Shown in pieces: positions 1 to 5,218 of a DNA stretch of 5,762 nt. The stretch comes from Gammaproteobacteria bacterium (GTDB lineage: Bacteria > Pseudomonadota > Gammaproteobacteria > Enterobacterales > Alteromonadaceae), in the NCBI GenBank assembly GCA_023380515.1, contig JAMCRH010000103.1, forward strand, positions 1-5,762. The letters are read 5' to 3'. The position numbers and the translations under genes were made by a program. The notes beneath the pieces were generated by a model. It saw only the letters and a list, made by a program, of their open reading frames with translations. It had not been told where the DNA came from and made no database searches. Each line of letters starts with the position of its first letter. The first letter of the stretch is position 1.

Positions 1-122
1 GTGTTGGTTGCATCCGGGTCATGGGTTTGTTGTGCGGCAGGCGAAGCTGCGTTCGATGTTGAATTTGGATCTTGCTGTGCGGCAGGCGAAGCCTGCCCTA
101 CGGTTTTGGTTTTATCGTTCAT
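1..122 (-). CDS. N-terminal part of a probable capsule export inner-membrane protein (KpsE/CtrB-like), truncated by the window edge
   Basis: An open frame of 40 codons starts at the ATG at 122-120 and runs without a stop to base 1. The ATG overlaps the stop codon of the permease gene as ATGA, the usual sign of translational coupling inside an operon. No strong Shine-Dalgarno is present; a GAG lies about 12 bases upstream. The visible protein starts MNDKTKTVGQ, is hydrophilic and rich in Ala, Pro, Gln, Asn and Asp, and contains ASPAAQQ twice, 15 residues apart. No membrane segment is reached in the window. In Ctr/Bex/Kps-type operons the gene beside the permease is often the polysaccharide co-polymerase KpsE/CtrB, which can have a disordered cytoplasmic N-terminus, whereas a KpsT ATPase would begin directly with its nucleotide-binding fold. 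The frame is seen; the KpsE assignment is inference from position and N-terminal character. Confidence 0.65.
   Translation of the reverse strand, partial: MNDKTKTVGQASPAAQQDPNSTSNAASPAAQQTHDPDATN
27..92. repeat. In-frame direct repeat of 21 bases, two copies 45 bases apart
   Basis: Bases 27-47 and 72-92 are identical at 20 of 21 positions (mismatch at 30/75), and 31-47 equals 76-92 exactly. The 45-base period is 15 codons, so on the minus strand both copies encode the heptapeptide ASPAAQQ in the partial gene at 1-122. The nucleotide identity is tighter than the protein repeat requires, which points to recent duplication or insertion of one DNA unit. Confidence 0.75.
81..97. repeat. Perfect 7-bp hairpin (GGCAGGC-GAA-GCCTGCC) inside a coding frame
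   Basis: Bases 81-87 and 91-97 are perfect inverted complements with a three-base loop, all G+C apart from one pair. Only the upper repeat copy has the full palindrome; the copy at 36-47 has the left arm followed by a different sequence. It lies 22 bases past the kpsM stop codon. On the minus strand it is not followed by a T-run and it sits in an open reading frame, so I call it a palindromic repeat unit and not a terminator. Confidence 0.6.
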
Positions 123-916
123 CGGGCTATGATGCTCATTCTGAAACGTGCATGGATAGCCAAACCGAATAGAATCAAGCAGATGGCAAATTTGTATGTG
201 TAGGTAATGTCGATGCCTGGCACCGATTGATACATGCTAAACATCGCCATGCGCATACTTTCAACGCCGTGCAGCAATGGGTTATACATCAATACTTCGC
301 GAATATGGTGCGGGAAATATTGAATCGGGAAAATAACACCCGACAGCATGTAAAGCGGAAAGCTAATCAACGAGACGAACTTACCGCTTTCCTTGACCGT
401 TGAAATCGCCACTGAGAACACCAGCGCAATGCCGAGCCCCACTAACGCGACGCCTATCCAAGCGACCACACCGGCTAGCACGTCGTCGGGTTTTAACACT
501 GAAAAACCGATAAACACGAAGATAGTCAGGAACAATACCGCCACTAACGATTGCAGCATAAATTCCAACGCACAGCGTGAGAATATGGTGTCTACCGGTT
601 GCACCTGACGATACGCAAAGAGCCCGCGAGCTGCTTCTACAGCGTGCATGCCGCGGTTCATTTGGTTCCTAAACAAAATGAAGGTCAAGATACCGACTAT
701 CAACCAAGGAATAAATTCCGCCCCTGGAATTAAGCGCCCAGTACGGCCTAATAGATTACGCACCGCTATCATAATCGATAGATGCAAAATCGGCTCTAAG
801 AAAAGCCATAGCGGCCCCAGGCGATCTTGGGTCATGCGCGCCATGGCTTCACGCATAAACAGCGCGTACCAAACGTCGAGGGTAACTTTTAGCGATGACC
901 GCGCAGGTAATTGCAC
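119..916 (-). CDS. kpsM: KpsM-type ABC transporter permease for capsular polysaccharide export
   Basis: Integral inner-membrane subunit that, with a KpsT-type ATPase, moves lipid-linked capsular polysaccharide across the cytoplasmic membrane. The 265 residues match the usual length of KpsM/CtrC/BexB (about 258-265). The N-terminal amphipathic stretch, including RLGPLWLFLEPILHL (residues 32-46), is characteristic of the ABC-2 permease family, as are GLFAYRQVQPVDTI (98-111) and YNPLLHGVESMR (211-222), all closely resembling E. coli KpsM. About six hydrophobic segments are visible, near residues 36-56, 69-85, 116-140, 148-170, 180-200 and 243-257. The start is GTG; AAGAGG lies eight bases upstream and overlaps the stop codon of the kpsD-like gene, with only 12 bases between the genes. 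The stop overlaps the next gene as ATGA. No ATPase partner is visible in the window; it should lie downstream. Confidence 0.92.
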   Translation of the reverse strand: MQLPARSSLKVTLDVWYALFMREAMARMTQDRLGPLWLFLEPILHLSIMIAVRNLLGRTGRLIPGAEFIPWLIVGILTFILFRNQMNRGMHAVEAARGLFAYRQVQPVDTIFSRCALEFMLQSLVAVLFLTIFVFIGFSVLKPDDVLAGVVAWIGVALVGLGIALVFSVAISTVKESGKFVSLISFPLYMLSGVIFPIQYFPHHIREVLMYNPLLHGVESMRMAMFSMYQSVPGIDITYTYKFAICLILFGLAIHARFRMSIIAR

Positions 917-931
917 CAGTTCAGCCTCTTA
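917..931 (-). promoter_or_regulatory. Ribosome binding site for kpsM, overlapping the upstream stop codon
   Basis: Reading the minus strand, TAAGAGG combines the kpsD-like stop codon (TAA, 931-929) with an AAGAGG Shine-Dalgarno. Eight bases then lead to the GTG at 916-914. This supports the GTG start and suggests that ribosomes finishing the upstream gene feed the permease gene. Confidence 0.65.
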
Positions 932-2671
932 TAAGTCCAATGCGATACGGGTTGTTACCGCGATTTGATACAAAATTTGCGTCACAGCGGTCACCAGCTG
1001 TAAGTTCTTGCTCTGTACTTTTGGCAGCACCAAAATTTCATCGCCTGGACGCAGTTCGACCTCGTTCGAATAACGAACTTCACCGTTCTGACGCACAATT
1101 AAAATACGCTTGTCGTCGGCGCGATCGGTTAACCCGCCCGCATTGGCAATGTAATCACTGACACGCTTGTTGCGCTGGAACACTGTCGACTGCGGCACGT
1201 ACACTTCACCGCTGACCAAGATCGAGTCGGTGCGCTCAGGCAAAGTAATCACGTCGCCGTCCTGCAAACGAATATCGACTATTTGATTGTTGTCAGCAAC
1301 GACTAAGCGACCATTTGGCTCTACTTCCCGTGCGCGCAACACAAATTGGCTAATAAGCTCTGCTTCCCGCACCCGAATCGCCGCTTCTTCTGCAGTTGCA
1401 CTGCTCGCACCTAAGTAGGTCATTTCTAAACGGCGTAAGCTTTCTTCCAAAGCTTCGCGCTGACGCTCAGCAACACTTTCGCGGCGAATAGAAATGCTTT
1501 CATAGGCGGTTTCACGCGGGTTGATAGCAATACTATTTAGTAGTTCATGTAAAGTCGCGTCACGCGGCAATACAAAGTAGGTTTCACTTAAATAACGGCC
1601 TTCCAAGCGTACGACGATATTCTCGCTGCGCTCGTCCTGCTGGAATACAATTTCAAAGCCATTTTGCAATGGCAAGCTTTTGAAGTCTTCTAAGCGGTGA
1701 TAGCGTGAGAACGGTTCGTTATCACGAATACCGCGCACTAACGCGTGTGACACGCCCGGCTTTAATTGCGCCAATTCAGTGAGTAAGCGACCTTCTTCGC
1801 CTTGCTCGATTAATTCGTATTGGTAGGTACGCCCAACGTCTCCGGAACCGACTACGACTGGCCCTCGACGCTCAACAAAAATGGTGTCACCATCCTGTAA
1901 TTGTGGGTGCCCCATTTCACCATTCAGCAAGAAGTCGTAAATATCAAGCTCACGAATAGTTTCGCCGTCGCGCATCAGTCGAATACGGCGGTATGAACCC
2001 AGTATTTCGTCGACACCGTTGGCTTGGTCAAGGAAATACAGAATTGAGTCGCTTGGAACCCCGGCGTAACGCCCTGGTGAAGTCACGAAACCCGTAACGA
2101 AAACCGCGACTGGCTGCACGCCCTGTAAGTTGGTATACACTTCCACATTGTCTGGGTACACCTCACGCACCGCTGCACGCACTGTCGTGTCGAGCTGGCG
2201 ATGGCTAACACCCTGTACTTGCACCGGACCAACTGTAGGAATAAAAATATTTCCCTGCGCGTCGACCGGTAACACGCGTTCAAAGTCGATCGCGCCCCAA
2301 ATTCTCAAAGTTACCTGGTCACCTGGGGTCACTCGATACTCTGGGTTAAGGCCGTCAGAGCGCATGCCCCGGAAACCACCAGCAAACAGATCTGCACCGA
2401 AGGGTTTAACTTCGCTACGTTCCATCTCTTCTAGCTGCTCACGGGTTGGCATCGCGCCATAAGTGCCTTGACGCCAATCAGCTCGTTGCTGTTCTTGCAC
2501 TGGCGGCGCTGCTTGTGCTGAGCTGGGTAAACCTTGGGCAGCTTGAGCTGCTTGTGCCTGCTGCATGCTGGTTAAGTCGTTGATGCTTTGCGCCTGCACA
2601 CTGCCTACGCTGCTCATCGCGACTAACGCGGCAGCTGCCAATGCGCTGGTAATTTGGCTAATTAATTTCAT
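929..2671 (-). CDS. kpsD: KpsD/Wza-family outer-membrane polysaccharide export protein with SLBB domains
   Basis: Periplasmic and outer-membrane component (OPX family) that forms the final conduit for capsular polysaccharide. At 580 residues it is close to E. coli KpsD (about 558) and much longer than Wza (about 380). Residues 1-27 form a Sec signal peptide with a likely signal peptidase I cut after VQA. There is no lipobox, unlike Wza. A Gln/Ala-rich linker (about 34-62) precedes the polysaccharide export domain, which begins EYRVTPGDQVTLRIWG (111-126) and runs to about 183. SLBB-type beta-grasp repeats follow at about 188-267 and 353-475 (interrupted by a charged helical insert at about 396-447) and at 484-549. 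A C-terminal amphipathic helix (about 554-577) is in the position where Wza forms its outer-membrane barrel. The start has AGGAG eight bases upstream and overlaps the previous stop as TAATG. Confidence 0.92.
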   Translation of the reverse strand: MKLISQITSALAAAALVAMSSVGSVQAQSINDLTSMQQAQAAQAAQGLPSSAQAAPPVQEQQRADWRQGTYGAMPTREQLEEMERSEVKPFGADLFAGGFRGMRSDGLNPEYRVTPGDQVTLRIWGAIDFERVLPVDAQGNIFIPTVGPVQVQGVSHRQLDTTVRAAVREVYPDNVEVYTNLQGVQPVAVFVTGFVTSPGRYAGVPSDSILYFLDQANGVDEILGSYRRIRLMRDGETIRELDIYDFLLNGEMGHPQLQDGDTIFVERRGPVVVGSGDVGRTYQYELIEQGEEGRLLTELAQLKPGVSHALVRGIRDNEPFSRYHRLEDFKSLPLQNGFEIVFQQDERSENIVVRLEGRYLSETYFVLPRDATLHELLNSIAINPRETAYESISIRRESVAERQREALEESLRRLEMTYLGASSATAEEAAIRVREAELISQFVLRAREVEPNGRLVVADNNQIVDIRLQDGDVITLPERTDSILVSGEVYVPQSTVFQRNKRVSDYIANAGGLTDRADDKRILIVRQNGEVRYSNEVELRPGDEILVLPKVQSKNLQLVTAVTQILYQIAVTTRIALDL

Positions 2672-2684
2672 TACATGGCTCCTG
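2669..2684 (-). promoter_or_regulatory. TAATG stop-start overlap with Shine-Dalgarno (lipoprotein to kpsD)
   Basis: On the minus strand AGGAG is followed by CCATGTAATG: the lipoprotein gene ends in TAA at 2673-2671 and the kpsD-like ATG is 2671-2669, sharing one base. The ATG just before the stop is the last Met codon of the lipoprotein gene and not a start. The arrangement predicts coupled translation of the two proteins. Confidence 0.7.
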
Positions 2685-3108
2685 CTGCAGGTCGAGCATG
2701 GTCAACCACGTTAATTTCTTCGGCAATGGCGCGCGTAGCCACCCAGCGACCGCGGTTATAACGACACACAATGGCAGTTTCGCTATCCGCTTGACCAGCT
2801 TGCTGAGCAAAACTTAACTGGCCACGAAAACAAGGTCTGCCGCTGGCAGCAAAGTACCGGTGCGTAATTTGGTACTGGGTGTTGTCACCCCAAGGCGTGG
2901 TACCAAATTCGATGCGCTGTCCTGGCTGGCCGTCTTCAAGCGCGCTGTGTGCAGCACTTGGTACATCCGTGGTGCGAGCCTGGGTGTACGCCCATTCGTG
3001 GAATTCGTTCGGCAGTTGTTCACGCTGATGACTTGCACACCCCACTGTCGCAGTGAGTGCGATGCATGCGAGGGCAAGCCCAGCCCATGACTGTTTCAAT
3101 TGTTTCAT
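2671..3108 (-). CDS. Small predicted outer-membrane lipoprotein of the capsule operon, function unknown
   Basis: A 145-residue protein. Positively charged N-terminus, hydrophobic core (about 8-22) and ATVGC ending at Cys24 form a type II signal peptide; Thr at -3 makes the lipobox imperfect. Ala at +2 predicts sorting to the outer membrane. The mature part (about 121 residues) has a compact conserved-looking block: TPWG (71-74), RYFAASGRPC (84-93), IVCR (113-116) and GRW (120-122). Cys93 and Cys115 could form a disulphide. I recall this PWG...AASGR.C...CR...G.W layout from small secreted proteins near polysaccharide genes, but I cannot name the family from memory with certainty. The gene lies 39 bases after ugd, and its stop overlaps the kpsD-like start as TAATG. 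A role helping the non-lipidated KpsD-type protein at the outer membrane is inference. The start has AAGAGA nine to ten bases upstream. Confidence 0.8.
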   Translation of the reverse strand: MKQLKQSWAGLALACIALTATVGCASHQREQLPNEFHEWAYTQARTTDVPSAAHSALEDGQPGQRIEFGTTPWGDNTQYQITHRYFAASGRPCFRGQLSFAQQAGQADSETAIVCRYNRGRWVATRAIAEEINVVDHARPAAGAM

Positions 3109-3147
3109 GAATTGTCTCTTTGGAAATTGCTAAACCTTATGTTTGGC

Positions 3148-4317
3148 TTAGTCACTATTAAATAAATCGCGGGTGTATACTTTTTCCGCAACATCAGCGA
3201 GCTGCTCATCTAAGCGATTAGATACAATTACGTCAGCTTGCTGCTTGAATTCTGCTAAATCATTAACCACGCGCGAGCGGAAAAACTCGCTCTCTTTTAA
3301 TACTGGCTCATAGACAATCACTTCAATGCCTTTGGCTTTGATTCTTTTCATCACACCTTGCATGGCTGAAGCTCTGAAGTTATCAGAACCTGTCTTCATA
3401 ATTAAGCGGTAAATGCCCACAACTTTAGGGTTTTTACGAATAATTGACTCGGCGATATAGTCTTTGCGCGTGCGGTTGGCGTCTACGATAGCTTGAATAA
3501 GGTTTTGTGGCACCTGGTCATAATTAGCCAATAACTGCTTAGTATCTTTGGGTAAGCAGTAACCGCCATAGCCGAAGCTTGGGTTGTTGTAATGGTTACC
3601 GATGCGCGGATCCAAACCAACCCCTTCAATAATTTGGCGGCTGTCGAGGCCATGCTCTTCGGCGTAGGTGTCGAGTTCATTAAAATAGGCGACACGCAAT
3701 GCCAGGTAAGTATTGGCGAACAATTTAATCGCTTCGGCTTCGGTGCTGTCGGTAAACAGCGTTGCCACGTCCTGCTTCACCGCACCTTGCTTTAACAAAT
3801 TGGCGAACGTTTCTGCGCGCTCGCTTTGCTCACCGACGATAATACGCGAGGGGTATAAGTTGTCGTGTAATGCTTTGCCTTCGCGTAAGAATTCCGGCGA
3901 GAAAATTATATTGTCGGTGTTGAACTTTTCTTTCAGCGACTTGGTATAACCAACAGGGATGGTTGATTTGATGACCATGACAGCATTCGGATTAACGCTC
4001 AATACTTGGGAAATAACCGACTCGACGGATGCGGTATTGAAATAGTTACTTTTGGCGTCATAATCGGTTGGTGTCGCAATGATGACAAATTCAGCTTCCC
4101 CATAGGCTTGCTGAGGGTCTGTTGTTGCGGTTAGATGCAGCGTTTTGTGGGCTAAATAATCGGAAATTTCTTTGTCCACAATAGGTGATTGCTTGCGGTT
4201 GAGCATTTCAACTTTGTCTTGCGCTATATCGATTGCGGTGACTTGGTTGTGCTGTGCCAGCAAGACTGCGTTGGAGAGCCCCACATAGCCTGTACCTGCT
4301 ACGGTAATTTTCTTCAT
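3148..4317 (-). CDS. ugd: UDP-glucose 6-dehydrogenase
   Basis: Cytoplasmic NAD-dependent enzyme that oxidises UDP-glucose twice to UDP-glucuronate, the uronic acid donor for many capsules. The 389 residues align by eye with E. coli Ugd (388) almost without gaps. The Rossmann motif GTGYVG is at residues 8-13, IVDKEI at 46-51, IKSTIPVG at 116-123 and SPEFLREG at 140-147. The substrate lysine/asparagine motif KLFANTYLA is at 198-206 (Lys198, Asn202), the catalytic cysteine is Cys254 in GGYCLPKD with Asp258, and the C-terminal UDP-binding part includes SDNFRAS (311-317). All expected catalytic residues are present, so it should be active. It is the first gene after the JUMPstart leader; AAGGG lies seven bases before the ATG. 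GDP-mannose or UDP-ManNAc dehydrogenase is unlikely given the closeness to Ugd. Confidence 0.96.
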   Translation of the reverse strand: MKKITVAGTGYVGLSNAVLLAQHNQVTAIDIAQDKVEMLNRKQSPIVDKEISDYLAHKTLHLTATTDPQQAYGEAEFVIIATPTDYDAKSNYFNTASVESVISQVLSVNPNAVMVIKSTIPVGYTKSLKEKFNTDNIIFSPEFLREGKALHDNLYPSRIIVGEQSERAETFANLLKQGAVKQDVATLFTDSTEAEAIKLFANTYLALRVAYFNELDTYAEEHGLDSRQIIEGVGLDPRIGNHYNNPSFGYGGYCLPKDTKQLLANYDQVPQNLIQAIVDANRTRKDYIAESIIRKNPKVVGIYRLIMKTGSDNFRASAMQGVMKRIKAKGIEVIVYEPVLKESEFFRSRVVNDLAEFKQQADVIVSNRLDEQLADVAEKVYTRDLFNSD

Positions 4318-4373
4318 CCTATCGCCCTTTGTTTTGGCTGTTTGGTGCGCTTAGTTATGTGCCTGGTTTTGGA

Positions 4374-4410
4374 CACGCTACCGCCCTTAGGTCTGGTTCC
4401 TAAAGCACCT
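4374..4410 (-). promoter_or_regulatory. JUMPstart leader element with ops (RfaH recruitment site)
   Basis: On the minus strand, bases 4385-4375 read GGCGGTAGCGT, a perfect ops element, preceded by GTGC and a JUMPstart-like spacer from about 4408. In enterobacteria and relatives ops pauses RNA polymerase and recruits RfaH, which suppresses Rho termination and aids translation of long polysaccharide, LPS and capsule operons. A stem of seven pairs (4405-4399 with 4391-4385, one G-U) with a seven-base loop sits directly before ops. The element lies 57 bases upstream of the ugd start and downstream of the predicted promoter, the normal arrangement. The sequence match is direct; RfaH control in this organism is inferred. 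Confidence 0.88.
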
Positions 4411-4456
4411 TTATGGTCTAACATTCGTGTGTCAGTGCGAACTTTTCGCCGACAAT

Positions 4457-4487
4457 TTTATACGGTTTTTAATAACTTGCAGTGCAA
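4457..4487 (-). promoter_or_regulatory. Predicted sigma70 promoter of the capsule operon
   Basis: The minus strand has a TATAAA -10 hexamer (4462-4457) and TTGCAC (4487-4482) as a weak -35, with a 19-base spacer that is longer than ideal. The A/T-rich spacer and the position between the terminator and JUMPstart make it the best candidate. The -35 overlaps a short palindrome, TTGCA-G-TGCAA (4477-4487), which could be an operator. The start point would fall near 4450, giving a leader of about 130 bases. Confidence 0.5.
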
Positions 4488-4513
4488 AAGCCGATTTACG
4501 CCCGATAAAACGC

Positions 4514-4541
4514 AAAAAACCTCCACGAAAACTCGCTGAGG
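4514..4541 (-). terminator. Rho-independent terminator between the nuclease gene and the capsule operon
   Basis: Reading the minus strand, CCTC (4541-4538) pairs with GAGG (4523-4520); after one A-G mismatch the stem continues with a G-U pair and three Watson-Crick pairs around a GTTT loop. Six T residues (4519-4514) follow at once. It lies about 155 bases after the stop of the small nuclease-like gene and just before the capsule promoter, so it would insulate the two transcription units. Confidence 0.7.
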
Positions 4542-4697
4542 CCTTTGTAATTCAAGCGCTAGACCAAATTGTAAAAATACTGCATATAACGCACTGCTAT
4601 CCCTAAATTCTGCTCATCCTGAACGCGCTAATGGTACTTAACCTGCCATCTACATTCAAACCTTATTTACACGTCGGGCATGAGGCAACATCGGACG

Positions 4698-5198
4698 TTA
4701 TATGATGACTTGAGGGCTCATGAACACTTGACTGGGGAGGATACCCGCCTCACTTTTAAAGCGCTTGAGCTGCTCAGACCGCATGGTATTCACCGACGGC
4801 TTTACGCAATTGCACAGCTGAGCTCGAATTGCTTTGGGCCGAACATCGGGGTGAGACTGCAAAAACAAAAGCACCGTTGCACGTAATTGCTCAAACCCTT
4901 TCGCCTGCCAGCGGCCTCTTTTACGAGCCTTAAGCTCAATGAAGTGATAAACCTCGTCGTACTGAAGCATGCAATCACACCGGGTTACTTCTCGCTGGTT
5001 CTCGTTTACGATTTCAACACACTGGTCAATTGCACGAAAAGTTACATGACGACGCTGTGGATTTTGCACTTCCGCAATGGCGTCGCTGCGAGCTTGAAAC
5101 GCCACATAAGCTGGGGCTTGCGCAGAAACATCATCAAGCAACCAAAATTTTTCGTTTATTCCACAATCTGTCGCGCACTTCGGTAGTAAAAAATCCAT
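4698..5198 (-). CDS. Small PD-(D/E)XK nuclease-like protein paired with an ATPase
   Basis: A 166-residue soluble protein without signal peptide or membrane segment. Its core reads RCDCMLQYDE, then YHFIELKARK: Asp75, 12 residues, Glu88-Leu-Lys90, the spacing of the PD-(D/E)XK nuclease active site, followed by GFEQL with Gln104 on the next predicted helix, as in many such folds. Glu62 in an upstream helix (IDQCVEIVNEN) could be the additional acidic residue. The C-terminal part is basic and ends SPQVII. I do not recognise a named family, although small proteins with this CD...ELK...EQL pattern beside AAA-type ATPases are familiar to me. The ATG at 5198 is preferred because TTGGAG lies five bases upstream; a GTG six bases earlier (5204) would overlap that site. 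The ATPase gene ends 20 bases upstream, so the two are probably one operon. DNA or RNA cleavage is inferred and not shown. Confidence 0.72.
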   Translation of the reverse strand: MDFLLPKCATDCGINEKFWLLDDVSAQAPAYVAFQARSDAIAEVQNPQRRHVTFRAIDQCVEIVNENQREVTRCDCMLQYDEVYHFIELKARKRGRWQAKGFEQLRATVLLFLQSHPDVRPKAIRAQLCNCVKPSVNTMRSEQLKRFKSEAGILPSQVFMSPQVII

Positions 5199-5212
5199 TT
5201 TCACTCCAATGT
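5199..5212 (-). promoter_or_regulatory. Ribosome binding site that decides the start of the nuclease-like gene
   Basis: The minus strand reads TTGGAGTGAAAATG. GGAG is five bases from the ATG at 5198-5196, a good distance. The in-frame GTG at 5204-5202 shares bases with the GGAG and has no site of its own, so the shorter protein is more likely. Confidence 0.65.
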
Positions 5213-5218
5213 TAATCC

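Larger units (their letters stand above)
4318..4697. other. 380-base intergenic control region without a gene
   Basis: Besides the terminator, promoter and JUMPstart listed separately, I see no gene here. The stretch at 4545-4697 is A/T-rich with only very short open frames. It contains a loose inverted repeat, ACGTC (4671-4675) with GACGT (4694-4698), touching the stop codon of the upstream gene. No tRNA, insertion sequence end or convincing integration site is visible. Confidence 0.6.

Noticed and set aside
81..97. Hairpin just after the kpsM stop read as a transcription terminator
   Set aside because: On the coding (minus) strand no T-run follows it, and it lies in an open frame that overlaps kpsM. 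On the plus strand the T-rich stretch starts several bases away and no plus-strand gene precedes it.
393..968. Plus-strand open frames antisense to the permease gene
   Set aside because: They are opposite a clear KpsM-family gene, have low-complexity Thr/Asn-rich or unrecognisable translations, and have no ribosome binding site or family resemblance.
3129..3147. Small inverted repeat between ugd and the lipoprotein gene as an intercistronic terminator
   Set aside because: The stem is seven pairs with a C-A mismatch in the minus-strand RNA, is not GC-rich, and has no T-run. The close gene spacing argues for read-through.
4189..4539. Plus-strand frame of 116 codons over the ugd start and the control region
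   Set aside because: It runs antisense to the conserved N-terminus of Ugd and through the JUMPstart, promoter and terminator; the translation shows no recognisable domain.
4671..4698. Inverted repeat ACGTC/GACGT near the end of the nuclease-like gene as an attC-type site or terminator
   Set aside because: The arms are only five bases with an 18-base gap, integron core-site consensus is not met, and no T-run follows on the minus strand.
4887..5215. Plus-strand frames antisense to the nuclease-like gene, considered as an antitoxin or antisense gene
   Set aside because: The minus-strand frame has a good ribosome binding site, operon position and a motif; the plus-strand translations show none of these.
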